A stretch of 64,000 bases of DNA from Actinomycetes bacterium (GTDB lineage Bacteria > Actinomycetota > Thermoleophilia > Gaiellales > F1-60-MAGs149). The notes under the pieces were generated by a model. That model had not been told where the DNA came from. It ran no database searches and saw only the letters and a list, made by a program, of their open reading frames with translations. The position numbers and the translations under genes are program-made. Shown here in pieces: positions 40,328-48,711 of the stretch. Numbering within the stretch: position 1 is the stretch's first letter; each line of letters starts with the position of its first letter. The DNA lies in contig JANYCN010000036.1 of the NCBI GenBank assembly GCA_025360225.1, forward strand, positions 85,615 through 149,614, given 5' to 3'.

Positions 40328-41620
40328 CTACGCCGCGTCCGCGACGGCAACCCTGTCGCGCCCCGCGCCCTTCGCTCCGAGCATCGCGAGGTTCGCGTGA
40401 CGGAGCACCTCGTTCGCGTCGGTGGTCTCCGCCGCGTGTGCCGCAACGCCAACGCTCGCCGTGACGAACGCGGTATCCGTCGCCGGGCCTCGCCGCACGC
40501 CGCGCTCGCGTAGGCCGGTGCGGAGCCGCTCGCCGATCGCCAGCCCATCCTCAGCGGAGGCGCCAGGGAGGATCGCGACGAACTCCTCGCCACCGATGCG
40601 GTAGATGCGACCGTCGTCGCCCAGCGCTGCCTCGAACGCCTGGGCGGCCCCCGCTAGCGCGGCATCGCCCGCCTCGTGGCCGTGCTGCTTGTTCAGCTCG
40701 CCGAAGTGATCGAGGTCGAGGAAGATCACCGCGTACCCGCGCCCGGCGTGCACCGCGTCGTCGTGCGCGGTGGGCAAGTCCTCCTCGAACCGTCGTCGGT
40801 TCGAGATCCCCGTGAGAGGATCGGTGCGCGCTGCAAGCTCGCTCGCCGCGAAGAGCTGGCGCAGCTCCACCACCTCATCGCGTAGCGCCCGCCGCTCGCT
40901 GCCGAGCGCGTCGCGGAGGATCGAGCCGAGGCCGCGGCGGTCGGTCTCGGCGGTCTCCGGCTTGGACGCTCGTGGTGCCTCCGGCGGCCTGGTCGGCGCT
41001 GCCGCCGCAGCGGGAGAGAACGTCGCCGCAGCGGGAGCGGTCGACGCTGGGCGAGCTCGGCGTCGTCCGGGCTCCTCGCTTCCCCGAACGTGCAGGCGTC
41101 TGGTGACGGCGGCCATCACGTCCGCCTCGGTCGTCCCCCCGTTCAGGCGCGCGGCGTGCGCCTTGCGTCGGGCCTCCTCGCGCGCTCGCTCGATCTGGGT
41201 CGCCATCGAGACGGCGGGCTTCGTTCCCTGGGCGAGGACCGCGCGACAGATCGCAACGAAGTCGGTCGCCGCGATCGGCTCCCATCCGCGCAGGGCCGCT
41301 ACCCGCAGTGCAACGGGGCTCGGATCCGGTCCAACGACGAGCGCTGACACCTCCACCCCTGGCTCCGGCAGACCAGGGTCGAGCGCTCCCGCGGCGCCGA
41401 ACCCGACAAGCCGACCGCCACAAGCCTCGACCGCCGCCGTGATCGCGCCGCGGCGCTCCTCGTCGAACCCTGCCGCGACGACGCCGCGCCCTCGCAACCG
41501 CTTTGCGAGCTCGACCTCCTCGTGACGAGCTCGGATCAGGCCGAGCCCGATCGGCCGTTGCTCCTCGTCCGTTGAGGACTGTCCGCTCACCCGTGTTTGA
41601 TCGGCGGTGCTGATCGACAC
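40328..41620 (-). CDS. GGDEF-domain diguanylate cyclase
   Basis: A 430-aa protein. The N-terminal part (about 15-150) resembles a degenerate receiver-like domain (VVAAGFDEERRGAITAAVEACG), a Pro/Ala-rich linker follows (about 190-240), then a GGDEF domain (about 265-430) with DPLTGISNRRRFEEDL, VIFLDLDHFGELN and IGGEEFVAIL. The intact GGEEF signature predicts c-di-GMP synthesis. GTG 41620 is chosen: AGGGAG lies five nt upstream. The track ATG 41671 would overlap the divergent gene's start. The HD-GYP protein at 33 kb could be its antagonist. Confidence 0.9.
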   Translation of the reverse strand: MSISTADQTRVSGQSSTDEEQRPIGLGLIRARHEEVELAKRLRGRGVVAAGFDEERRGAITAAVEACGGRLVGFGAAGALDPGLPEPGVEVSALVVGPDPSPVALRVAALRGWEPIAATDFVAICRAVLAQGTKPAVSMATQIERAREEARRKAHAARLNGGTTEADVMAAVTRRLHVRGSEEPGRRRARPASTAPAAATFSPAAAAAPTRPPEAPRASKPETAETDRRGLGSILRDALGSERRALRDEVVELRQLFAASELAARTDPLTGISNRRRFEEDLPTAHDDAVHAGRGYAVIFLDLDHFGELNKQHGHEAGDAALAGAAQAFEAALGDDGRIYRIGGEEFVAILPGASAEDGLAIGERLRTGLRERGVRRGPATDTAFVTASVGVAAHAAETTDANEVLRHANLAMLGAKGAGRDRVAVADAA

Positions 41621-41669
41621 GTCGCTCCCTCTCTCGGGGGAGGATCGACCGTGTACGATCTGGCCAGTC

Positions 41670-41999
41670 ATGTCCGATCACGCCGCACCCGCCCACGCAG
41701 CGCACGACTCCTCCCAGCCGGCACCCTGGCTCGCCAACGCCGGGTTCGCCCTCGGGATCATCGGTGTCATCCTCTGCGCGACGATCAAGCTCTCCCCCGT
41801 CGGCTTCCTGGCTGGTGCGGGCGCGCTGACGCTGTCGGTGCTCGGCCTCGGCCAGGCGCTCGCGCAGTCGCGGTATTCCAAGACGGCGGTCGCGGGCCTG
41901 TTCTGCGGCATCCTCGTCGTCACGTTCTGGCTGATCGTCCGCCACGACATCACGTCCGTCGCCGGCGGCCGCGAGGCGTGGCCGAGCTGGATGCTGTAG
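41670..41999 (+). CDS. DUF4190-like small membrane protein
   Basis: A 109-aa protein. After a His/Ala-rich N-terminus it has two to three TM helices (about 24-43, 46-65 and 73-92). FALGIIGVILC and SVLGLGQALAQSRYSKTAVAGLFCGILV match the DUF4190 pattern. TACGAT lies ten nt before ATG 41670. Its 3' end overlaps the ABC ATPase start by 22 bp, so it heads the transporter operon. Confidence 0.72.
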   Translation: MSDHAAPAHAAHDSSQPAPWLANAGFALGIIGVILCATIKLSPVGFLAGAGALTLSVLGLGQALAQSRYSKTAVAGLFCGILVVTFWLIVRHDITSVAGGREAWPSWML

Positions 42000-42916
42000 C
42001 GCCACCGGCGGCTGAGGCGCGTGGCGTCTCGAAGCGGTTCGGAGCGGTCCAGGCGCTCCGCGACGTCACCGTTGCGATCGAGCATCCTGCGACGGGCCTG
42101 CTGGGAGCGAACGGCGCCGGCAAGTCGACGCTGATGAAGGCGCTGCTCGGCCTCGTGTCACCCGACGCCGGCACGATGAACGTCCTCGGGCTTGACGCCA
42201 CAACGGCTGCTCGCGAGATCCGCCGACGCGTCGGCTACATGCCCGAACACGACTGCCTGCCGCGCGAGATGACCGCAGCCGACCTCGTCGTCCACCTCGC
42301 GCAGCTGCGGGGCCTGCCTCGTCGCGCTGCCGTTCTTCGTGCGTCGGAGGTGCTGTTTCAGGTCGGGCTCGAGGAGGAGCGCTCGAGGCTGATCGGCGGG
42401 TTCTCGACCGGCATGCGCCAGCGCGTGAAGCTCGCGCAGGCGCTCGTGCACGGGCCGGAACTGGTGGTGCTCGACGAGCCGACGAACGGTCTTGATCCGG
42501 CCGGGCGCGAGGAGATGCTGACGATCGTTCGTCGCCTTTCCGCCGACCTCGGGATCAAGGTGCTCGTGTCCTCGCACGTGCTCGAGGACATCTCACGAAC
42601 CTGCGACGCTGTCGTGCTGCTGCGTGACGGTGAGGTCGTGCGCGCTGGACTCCTCGTCGATCTCCAGGGAGCGTCGGCCGGGGCGTTTCGCGCGCGGGTA
42701 TCCGGCGATCAGGCTGCCTTCGGCGACGCGCTCACCGCGCGCGGGCTGGTCATCGAACGCGTCGAGGACCACTTCGTCGTCCAGGTCGGCGATGACGGCG
42801 CGCTCGACGCGATCCGCGACGCCGCCGCCGACGCCGACGTCGGCCTCCGGTCGCTCGTGCCAGCGGTGGCGACGATCGAGGACGTGCTCGTCGGCGCGAT
42901 CGAGGGGACGGCGTGA
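41978..42916 (+). CDS. ABC transporter ATP-binding protein (CcmA type), first pair
   Basis: A 312-aa ATPase. Walker A is GANGAGKSTLM, signature FSTGMRQRVKLAQAL, Walker B LVVLDEPTNGLDP and H-loop VSSHVLED. A C-terminal regulatory domain occupies about 220-312. GTG 41978 is chosen within the end of the preceding gene; the track start at 41597 is antisense to the GGDEF gene. It overlaps the permease by TGATG. Confidence 0.9.
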   Translation: MAELDAVAPPAAEARGVSKRFGAVQALRDVTVAIEHPATGLLGANGAGKSTLMKALLGLVSPDAGTMNVLGLDATTAAREIRRRVGYMPEHDCLPREMTAADLVVHLAQLRGLPRRAAVLRASEVLFQVGLEEERSRLIGGFSTGMRQRVKLAQALVHGPELVVLDEPTNGLDPAGREEMLTIVRRLSADLGIKVLVSSHVLEDISRTCDAVVLLRDGEVVRAGLLVDLQGASAGAFRARVSGDQAAFGDALTARGLVIERVEDHFVVQVGDDGALDAIRDAAADADVGLRSLVPAVATIEDVLVGAIEGTA

Positions 42917-43779
42917 TGGCCAGCCGGCTCGTCGACGTGCGCTACACACGCTACGACGGCCCGCGTCGAGGGCAGCTTGCGGCCATCCTCTCGCTCGCTC
43001 GATGGAGCGCGCTGCGCGCGCTCGGCCTACGCCGCGGCTGGAAGGCGAAGGTGATCCCGATCACCGTCATCGTCCTCGCCTTCGGGCCCGCGTTCGTCTC
43101 GCTCGGCATCCGCGCCCTCGTCCCGGACGGCGTCAACTTCGACTTCGACCGGTTCCTGCCGTACACCGCGTACCTGGGCCTCGTTTCGACGCTGATCATC
43201 GTCTTCTCCGTCGTGATCGCGCCAGAGCTGCTCTGTCCCGACCGCCGCGACCGCGTTCTCGACCTCTACTACCCGACGGCGATCTCACCGCGGCTGTACC
43301 TTCTTGCGAAGGTGATCGCCGCCGTGGTGCCGATCGCGACCGTCACGGTGCTGCCACTTGGCTCCCTCTACCTCGGTCGGATCGCCTTTGCCGTGCACCC
43401 GCTCGGCTACGTCGAGGCCCAGGGTGGCCTGCCGCTCCGGATCGTTGCCGCCGGGACGCTCGTAGCGGTGTACTTCGCGCTGCTCTCCCTCGCGATCGCA
43501 TCGTTCACGAAGCGCCGACCCTTTGCCATGGGTGCCATCGCGGGGATCATCGTTGCGAGCGTCGCCGTTGCCGGAACGCTCAGCGAGGGGCTCGGTGTCG
43601 GTGTCGGCTATCGCGTCGTTGCCTTGCCGGTGATTCCGATCCAGGTCGCACAGCGGCTGCTCGGGCGCGACCGCCAAGGCGACGTCAGCACCGGATCATG
43701 GGTCACCGCCTACCTCGTCGTTCTCGCTATCACCACGGTGATCCTGCTTCTGCGCTACCGCAAGGGAGACGACCGGTGA
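42916..43779 (+). CDS. ABC-2 permease, first pair
   Basis: A 287-aa membrane protein with about six TM helices. The conserved cytoplasmic coupling region is LLCPDRRDRVLDLYYPTAISPRLYLLAKV, close to the E-x-x-x-x-T-L-x-x-L motif of ABC-2 permeases. ATG 42916 lies in a TGATG overlap (the track uses GTG 42913). It partners the upstream ATPase. Confidence 0.87.
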   Translation: MASRLVDVRYTRYDGPRRGQLAAILSLARWSALRALGLRRGWKAKVIPITVIVLAFGPAFVSLGIRALVPDGVNFDFDRFLPYTAYLGLVSTLIIVFSVVIAPELLCPDRRDRVLDLYYPTAISPRLYLLAKVIAAVVPIATVTVLPLGSLYLGRIAFAVHPLGYVEAQGGLPLRIVAAGTLVAVYFALLSLAIASFTKRRPFAMGAIAGIIVASVAVAGTLSEGLGVGVGYRVVALPVIPIQVAQRLLGRDRQGDVSTGSWVTAYLVVLAITTVILLLRYRKGDDR

Positions 43780-44711
43780 GCGCGACGGTCGTTGTCGACG
43801 GCGTTGCGAAGTGGTACGGCGACCGCGTCGCCGTGGCGGACGTGTCGTTCGAGCTCTCGCCCGGAGTTACGGGGCTTCTTGGACACAACGGGGCGGGGAA
43901 GACGACGATCCTCAAGCTCTGCTCCGGCTTCGCGCCGCCGTCAAAGGGTGTCGTGCGCGTGTTGGGGAAGGATCCGCGCGTTGATCCATCGGCATACCGG
44001 CACCTCGGGATCACGCCGGACGGCGACGCGATCTGGCCGTTCCTGACGGCGCGCGAGGTTGTCGCAACGCTCGCTCGGTTGCGCGGCGTCGCGGATCCGG
44101 CTGCCGCCGCGGAGCGTGCAATTGGGCTCGTCGGGATGGAGGACGCGATCGACCGCCGCGTTGGGGGCTTCTCCAAGGGGATGCGGCAGGCGGTGAAGCT
44201 CGCGCAGGCCCTCGTCCACGACCCGGACGTCCTGCTGCTCGACGAGCCGTTGAACGGCCTCGACCCGGCCCGTCGTCGTCACGTCGTGGAGCTCGTGCAA
44301 AGGCTCGGTGCGGCGGGTAAGACGGTGCTCGTGTCGAGCCACGTCCTGCACGAGGTCGAGCGGATGGCGCCGCGCGTCGTCGTGCTCGTCAACGGGCGAC
44401 TGGTCGCGGAAGGGTTCACGTCGGAGATTCGCGCGCTGATCGCCGACCGGCCCCGTGCCGTGCGGATCGATGCGGGCGCGGCGACACGCACGCTCGTTGC
44501 ACGGCTCGTCGGCGTCCCCGGTGTCGGCGCGATGCGACTCGATGGTGAGGGAGCAGTCATCGAGGCGGACGACGTCGACGCGTTCGCGAGGGCGCTCGCC
44601 CCGCTCGCCCGCGAGGCTGGCGCGACGCTTCGCCGGGTCGAGCCGGTGGGCGACGACCTCGAGAGCGTCTACGCGTACCTGCACGCCCGTGCCCGCGGAG
44701 CGGCACGGTGA
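43776..44711 (+). CDS. ABC transporter ATP-binding protein, second pair
   Basis: A 311-aa ATPase with Walker A GHNGAGKTTILKLC, signature FSKGMRQAVKLAQAL, Walker B VLLLDEPLNGLDP and H-loop VSSHVLHE. The C-terminal domain (about 215-311) resembles that of the first ATPase, so the two probably arose by duplication. GTG 43776 is in a GTGA overlap. The track ORF start at 42624 is a shadow. Confidence 0.9.
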   Translation: MSATVVVDGVAKWYGDRVAVADVSFELSPGVTGLLGHNGAGKTTILKLCSGFAPPSKGVVRVLGKDPRVDPSAYRHLGITPDGDAIWPFLTAREVVATLARLRGVADPAAAAERAIGLVGMEDAIDRRVGGFSKGMRQAVKLAQALVHDPDVLLLDEPLNGLDPARRRHVVELVQRLGAAGKTVLVSSHVLHEVERMAPRVVVLVNGRLVAEGFTSEIRALIADRPRAVRIDAGAATRTLVARLVGVPGVGAMRLDGEGAVIEADDVDAFARALAPLAREAGATLRRVEPVGDDLESVYAYLHARARGAAR

Positions 44712-45424
44712 CCGGCGTCGTGGCGGTGCTGCTGCTGCGCGGCGTCGTGCGTGGCAAGCGCATGTTCGGGCTCGGCGCGGTGGCCCTCGCCCCGGTGTTG
44801 CTCGCGCTCGTTGCGACGGGGGTACACGTCCCCGACCCGACGACCTTCGTCGCCGGCGTGCTGGAGTCGCTGTTCCTGCCGACGGTCGCTGCGTTCGTCG
44901 CGCTCATCCTCGCCGCCGGCGTCCTCGGTGACGAGCGCGACGACGGCACGATCCTGTTCCTCGCCGCTACCCCGTTACCCCGTCGGACGCTGGTTCTCGG
45001 CGCGTTTCTCGCTGCCACAGCTGCCGCCCTCGCGATCCTCCTGCCGGCCGCCGTCGTGGTGATCCTCGCGGCCGGGTCAGTGACCATCGGCGGCCTCCTG
45101 CACCTCGTCGCGGGGACCATTCTGACGGTTGCCGCCTACTGTGCGGTGTTCCTCTTCCTCTCGCTCGCGACCCGGCGCCCGGTCATCTTCGGGGTGCTCT
45201 ACATCCTCATCTGGGAGAGCGTGATCGCGGGGTTCGCTCCCTCCGCACAGCGGCTATCGATCGCCGGATACGGCAAGACCTTCGTTGCCGATGCGCTCCC
45301 GGACGCCGGTCGGGGGGGAGTTCCTGACTGGGATCCGACGGCGTCGCTCGTCGTGCTGGTCCTCGTCATCGTCGTGGGCGTTACCGCGTCCACCTGGGCG
45401 TTGCGTCGCGCGGAGCTGCCCTGA
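44708..45424 (+). CDS. ABC-2 permease, second pair
   Basis: A 238-aa permease with about six TM helices. GVLGDERDDGTILFLAATPLPRRTLVLGAFL is the coupling motif of ABC-2 permeases (E-R-D-D-G-T). It is the last gene of the four-gene exporter operon. With two ATPases and two different permeases, the complex could be a heterotetramer or two separate exporters. Confidence 0.87.
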   Translation: MTGVVAVLLLRGVVRGKRMFGLGAVALAPVLLALVATGVHVPDPTTFVAGVLESLFLPTVAAFVALILAAGVLGDERDDGTILFLAATPLPRRTLVLGAFLAATAAALAILLPAAVVVILAAGSVTIGGLLHLVAGTILTVAAYCAVFLFLSLATRRPVIFGVLYILIWESVIAGFAPSAQRLSIAGYGKTFVADALPDAGRGGVPDWDPTASLVVLVLVIVVGVTASTWALRRAELP

Positions 45425-45521
45425 TCGACGGGAGTGGCGAACGGGTGCAGTTCCCCCTTGACCATCCGGTCGAGGCTGCCGATACCGGGTGAGGCGAAGC
45501 GCTCGGCGAGGAGGCAGTTCG

Positions 45522-46373
45522 ATGGAGAACGTGGCACTGATGGAGCTGGTCGACGAGGTACGGGATCTCCCGTTGACCGTCTCGGCGGTGCTCGCGCAGG
45601 TGATCGGGGAGTGCGATAACGCCGATGCGTCGGTGTCGAGCCTCTCGCGGATCATGGCAGGCGACCAGGCGCTCGCGGCGATGGTGTTGAAGCTCGCGAA
45701 CTCTGCCTACTACGGCTATGCGCGCAAGATCGAGTCGCTTCCCGACGCCGTCGTCCTCCTCGGCTTCGCCTCGGTGAAGAACCTCGCGATCACGGCCTCG
45801 ATCACGCGGCTCCTCGCCTCCGACCGTGACGAGTATGCGCAGATCCGCTCCGACCTGTTCGACCACTCGCTCGGGACCGCTGTTGGCGCACGAATCCTTG
45901 GTCGCACGAAGCGCATCTCCGGCGAGAAGGCGTTCGTCGCCGGTCTTCTGCACGACCTCGGGCTGATCGTCCTCGTGTGCTACCGCAAGCCGCTCTTCGC
46001 CGAGCTGATGGCTGCGTCGGAGTCGGCTGGGGCAACGTTCGCCGACGTCGAGGTGGACGTGCTCGGGTTCGAACACGCCGAGCTCGGATCGCTGATCGCG
46101 GCCGAGTGGAAGTTCCCGCCGGCGCTGTGCGAGACGCTCCGCTACCACCACAACCCGGACGGCGCGATGATCGATCCTGCGCTGACCCGCGCCGTGCACG
46201 CAGCGGAGTGGGTCGCAAAGCATGCCGGGATCGGGCTCAACGAGCCCGGCCTTCCCGAGTGGCCGGACGCCGTCGCGGCGGCCGAGTTCGACATCACCGA
46301 GCACACGCTGCCGCGGCTCGAGTCCGAGGTGCGGGCCGAGTACCTCGAGGGCGAGTCCCTCAAGGCCGCCTGA
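45522..46373 (+). CDS. HDOD-domain signalling protein
   Basis: A 283-aa HDOD protein: LPLTVSAVLAQVIGECDN, LSRIMAGDQALAAMVLKLANSAYYG, LLGFASVKNLAITASI and FVAGLLHDLGLIVL are the family blocks. HDOD proteins act in chemotaxis, motility and c-di-GMP networks, usually without enzymatic activity. ATG 45522 has GAGGAGG 12 nt upstream. A FliG-N-like fragment starts 18 bp downstream, so the pair may have been linked to flagellar-type signalling. Confidence 0.88.
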   Translation: MENVALMELVDEVRDLPLTVSAVLAQVIGECDNADASVSSLSRIMAGDQALAAMVLKLANSAYYGYARKIESLPDAVVLLGFASVKNLAITASITRLLASDRDEYAQIRSDLFDHSLGTAVGARILGRTKRISGEKAFVAGLLHDLGLIVLVCYRKPLFAELMAASESAGATFADVEVDVLGFEHAELGSLIAAEWKFPPALCETLRYHHNPDGAMIDPALTRAVHAAEWVAKHAGIGLNEPGLPEWPDAVAAAEFDITEHTLPRLESEVRAEYLEGESLKAA

Positions 46374-46391
46374 CCGCCTGATCGCTCGCCG

Positions 46392-46631
46392 ATGCTCGGC
46401 CGGTACGACGACCCCGAGCCACCGCTCCCAACCGGAGCGTCGCCACGGCGTCGGGCGGCCGCGATGATGATCACGCAGATGGGGCCGCTGCAGGCCGCTG
46501 CGGTCATCGAGGAGCTCTCGGCGTTCGAACGCGACTCGCTGATGCTCGAGATCACGCGCCCCGGGCGCGTCAGTGCACTCGAACGCGACCGGGCCCTCGA
46601 CGACTTCACGACCGGGCTCGACCGCAGCGCC
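46392..46631 (+). pseudogene. FliG N-terminal-domain-like protein, broken by an inverted-repeat element
   Basis: The first 80 codons read MLGRYDDPEPPLPTGA, then RRRAAAMMITQMGPLQAAAVIEELSAFERDSLMLEITRPGRV and LERDRALDDFTTGL. This follows the FliG N-domain pattern (K-A-A-x-L-L...G...A...L...E...L...E...R-V...VL-E-F). No middle or C domain is present. After DRSAWW the reading enters a 256-bp element, and the ORF (46392-47015) runs on as non-homologous sequence through it. The protein is probably a remnant, or a small stand-alone FliG-N protein whose end was lost. Confidence 0.55.
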
Positions 46632-46887
46632 TGGTGGTGTGATTGTCAAATGGCATGGTCATCGGGCAGTCAGAGCGAGCGGGAGCGTTGCGCGTCACGC
46701 AGGGGTTGCTGGGGCAAGCGCAAGCGGCGTGCGACGCTCCCGCGAAGCCCACGGCCCGGCACGCTCAGCGGGCCGGATCGTGGTCGCAGTAGCTGGCTGG
46801 CGGAGCCAGCCGACGGGTGGCAGAGCGGACCAGCGCAGGACGATCCAGGCAGCCGAATGACCACGCCACTTGGCAATCAGACCACGA
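46632..46887. mobile_element. 256-bp MITE-like element with 31-bp terminal inverted repeats
   Basis: The left end (46632-46662) and the inverted right end (46857-46887) match at 26 of 31 positions, e.g. GATTGTCAAATGGCATGGTCAT against GATTGCCAAGTGGCGTGGTCAT. There is no transposase inside. Internally, GCGGGAGCGT (left) is inverted as ACGCTCCCGC, and GGCTGG-CGG-AGCCAGCC forms a second hairpin. No clear target duplication is seen. The ends with repeated TGGC/TGGTCAT blocks recall IS21-type ends, but this is inference. Confidence 0.55.
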
Positions 46888-46915
46888 GCATCGCGCGTCC
46901 GGTACGCTCGCTCCC

Positions 46916-48043
46916 GTGCGTATCGTGCTGGTCGACCCCCGCGGTGACGTCCGCCCGTACGCTCACGCGCTCGGCGCGGCGCTCGCCCGCCGCGGCCACG
47001 CCGTCGAGCTGGTGACGTCGCGGTTCCTGCGCGGCGACCTCCCACCCGCCCCCGGCGTGAGGATCCGGGAGCCGTTTTACCGGCTCAGCCGCATCCTGCC
47101 TGCGAGCCTACGACGCGTTGCCTGCGGCCTTGAGCACCCGCTCGACCTCGCGCTCCTGATCGGGCGCCTTGTCGTCAGTCGACCGGACGTCGTGCACCTC
47201 CAGGCGATGCCACTCCCGGCCGTCGATCGCATCGCGTGGCGCGTGGCGCGACGCCTGCTGCGCGGGCGGGTCGTCTACACGGCGCACAACGCGATCGTGA
47301 AGCATGGTGTCGGCTCGCCCGCGCAGGTGCGTGCCGACGCGACGGTGTTTGAACGCGTGATCGTGCACACGGCCGAGGGCGAGGCCTCGCTCACATCGCT
47401 CGGTGTTCGCCGAGAAGCCGTTCGGCGAGTCACGCACGGAGCGCTGACCGCCTACGCTGATGTCGTTGCGATCGAGCCTGCGCGGGTGCCGGAGGGTGTG
47501 CCCGTCGCGGCGTTCCTCGGGCTGATCAGGCCGTACAAGGGGCTCAGCGTGCTGCTGGACGCATGGCCGGCGGTGCGGGTCGCCGTCCCTGACGCGACGC
47601 TTCTCGTGTACGGACGCTCCGTCGGTGGCGATGCGGACGCCGCCCGCGCGGTCGGGCTCGAGCGGTCCGGCGGCTCCGGCGTCGTCGCGGAGATCCGCTA
47701 CGCGAGCGCGGCGGCGTTCGCCGGGGTGCTGCGCCGCGCCGACGTCCTCGTGCTCCCCTATCGCTCGATCGACCAGAGCGGCATCCTCCTCTCCGCCCTC
47801 GCCCTCGGCACGCCGGTCGTCGTCACCGACGTCGGCGGCCTGCGTGAGGTCGTCGAGACAGCGGACGCCGGCGTCGTCGTTCCTCCCGATGACCCGGTGG
47901 CGCTCGCGGACGCCATCGCGGCGTTGCTCGCCGATCCGGTGCGTCGGGCCCGGCTTGCGCGCAACGGTCGCGTTGCCGCCGCTGGCGCGTACTCCTGGGC
48001 GCGTGCTGCAGCCCGCACGGAGGAGATCTACCGAGGCGGCTGA
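46916..48043 (+). CDS. GT4-family glycosyltransferase
   Basis: A 375-aa GT-B glycosyltransferase that starts VRIVLVDPRGDVRPYAHALGAALARRGH. The donor-binding C-terminal half has AAFLGLIRPYKGLSVLLDAW, RADVLVLPYRSIDQSGILLSALALGTPVVVTDVGGLREVV (the E-x7-E region). GTG 46916 has TACGCT seven nt upstream, a leaderless pattern; the track start at 46817 lies in the inverted-repeat element. Its promoter lies just outside the right end of the element. It converges with the sugar-phosphate transferase gene. Confidence 0.9.
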   Translation: MRIVLVDPRGDVRPYAHALGAALARRGHAVELVTSRFLRGDLPPAPGVRIREPFYRLSRILPASLRRVACGLEHPLDLALLIGRLVVSRPDVVHLQAMPLPAVDRIAWRVARRLLRGRVVYTAHNAIVKHGVGSPAQVRADATVFERVIVHTAEGEASLTSLGVRREAVRRVTHGALTAYADVVAIEPARVPEGVPVAAFLGLIRPYKGLSVLLDAWPAVRVAVPDATLLVYGRSVGGDADAARAVGLERSGGSGVVAEIRYASAAAFAGVLRRADVLVLPYRSIDQSGILLSALALGTPVVVTDVGGLREVVETADAGVVVPPDDPVALADAIAALLADPVRRARLARNGRVAAAGAYSWARAAARTEEIYRGG

Positions 48044-48046
48044 GGC

Positions 48047-48688
48047 TCAGCGATCGTGCAGCTTCGCATCCGTCGACCCGCCGAGGTCGACGTTCGCACC
48101 ACCGTCGCCGAACAGGCCCTCACGCCGGACGATCACTCCCGGGGTGCGTCGAATGATCGCGAGATCGAGGCGCGGCGAGCGGTTCTCGACGTACCAGACG
48201 TCGAGGACGATCCGTTCCTCCCAGGTCAGCGCGTTGCGCCCGTTCACCTGTGCCCAACCTGTGAGCCCTGGCCGCACCTCGAGTCGACGGCGCTGGAAGG
48301 GGTCGTAGCGGTCCGCCTGCTCCATGAGCCCAGGTCGCGGCCCGACGACGCTCATCTCGCCGCGCACGACGTTCACGAGCTGAGGCAGCTCGTCGAGCGA
48401 CCAGCTGCGGAGCACGTGCCCGACGCGGGTGATGCGGTCATCGCCGCGCGCGACGTTCAGGCCGAGGCCCCGCCGGTCGGCGTCAACGATCATGCTGCGG
48501 AACTTCAGGACGGCGAACGGGCGTCCGCCGCGTCCTGCGCGCAGCTGGCGAAACAGCACCGGCCCACCGTCCTCGACGCGGATCGCGATCGCGACGGCGA
48601 GAAACACGGGGCTGAGCAGCACGAGCAGCGCGCCGGCAAGCGCGCGGTCGATCGCCGCCTTGATCAGGTCGCCCGCTCTCGCTCGCAC
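48047..48688 (-). CDS. Undecaprenyl-phosphate sugar phosphotransferase (initiating transferase)
   Basis: A 213-aa monotopic phosphoglycosyl transferase of the bacterial sugar transferase family. A re-entrant helix (about 12-32, LAGALLVLLSPVFLAVAIAI) is followed by GGPVLFRQLRAGRGGRPF, KFRSMIVDAD, SLDELPQLVNVVRGEMSVVGPRPG and RPGLTGWAQVNGRN. It starts glycan assembly on the lipid carrier. The track start 49162 is inside the antisense ATP-grasp gene. GTG 48688 is chosen, with TATTAC six nt upstream. Confidence 0.92.
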   Translation of the reverse strand: MRARAGDLIKAAIDRALAGALLVLLSPVFLAVAIAIRVEDGGPVLFRQLRAGRGGRPFAVLKFRSMIVDADRRGLGLNVARGDDRITRVGHVLRSWSLDELPQLVNVVRGEMSVVGPRPGLMEQADRYDPFQRRRLEVRPGLTGWAQVNGRNALTWEERIVLDVWYVENRSPRLDLAIIRRTPGVIVRREGLFGDGGANVDLGGSTDAKLHDR

Positions 48689-48711
48689 GGAGGCGTAATA
48701 CCATGTCCGGC
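48689..48711. promoter_or_regulatory. 23-bp divergent leaderless promoter pair with overlapping -10 boxes
   Basis: Between divergent GTG codons at 48688 and 48712 only 23 bp remain. Plus strand: TACCAT (48699-48704)-N7-GTG. Minus strand: TATTAC-N6-GTG. The two -10 boxes overlap at TAATACC, so the polymerases would compete for the same DNA. The track ATG at 48703 lies inside the plus-strand -10. Confidence 0.5.

Noticed and set aside
42624-43775. N-terminal extension of ORF 42624-44711
   Set aside because: It is an out-of-frame shadow of the first ABC pair. The second ATPase starts at GTG 43776 in a GTGA overlap.
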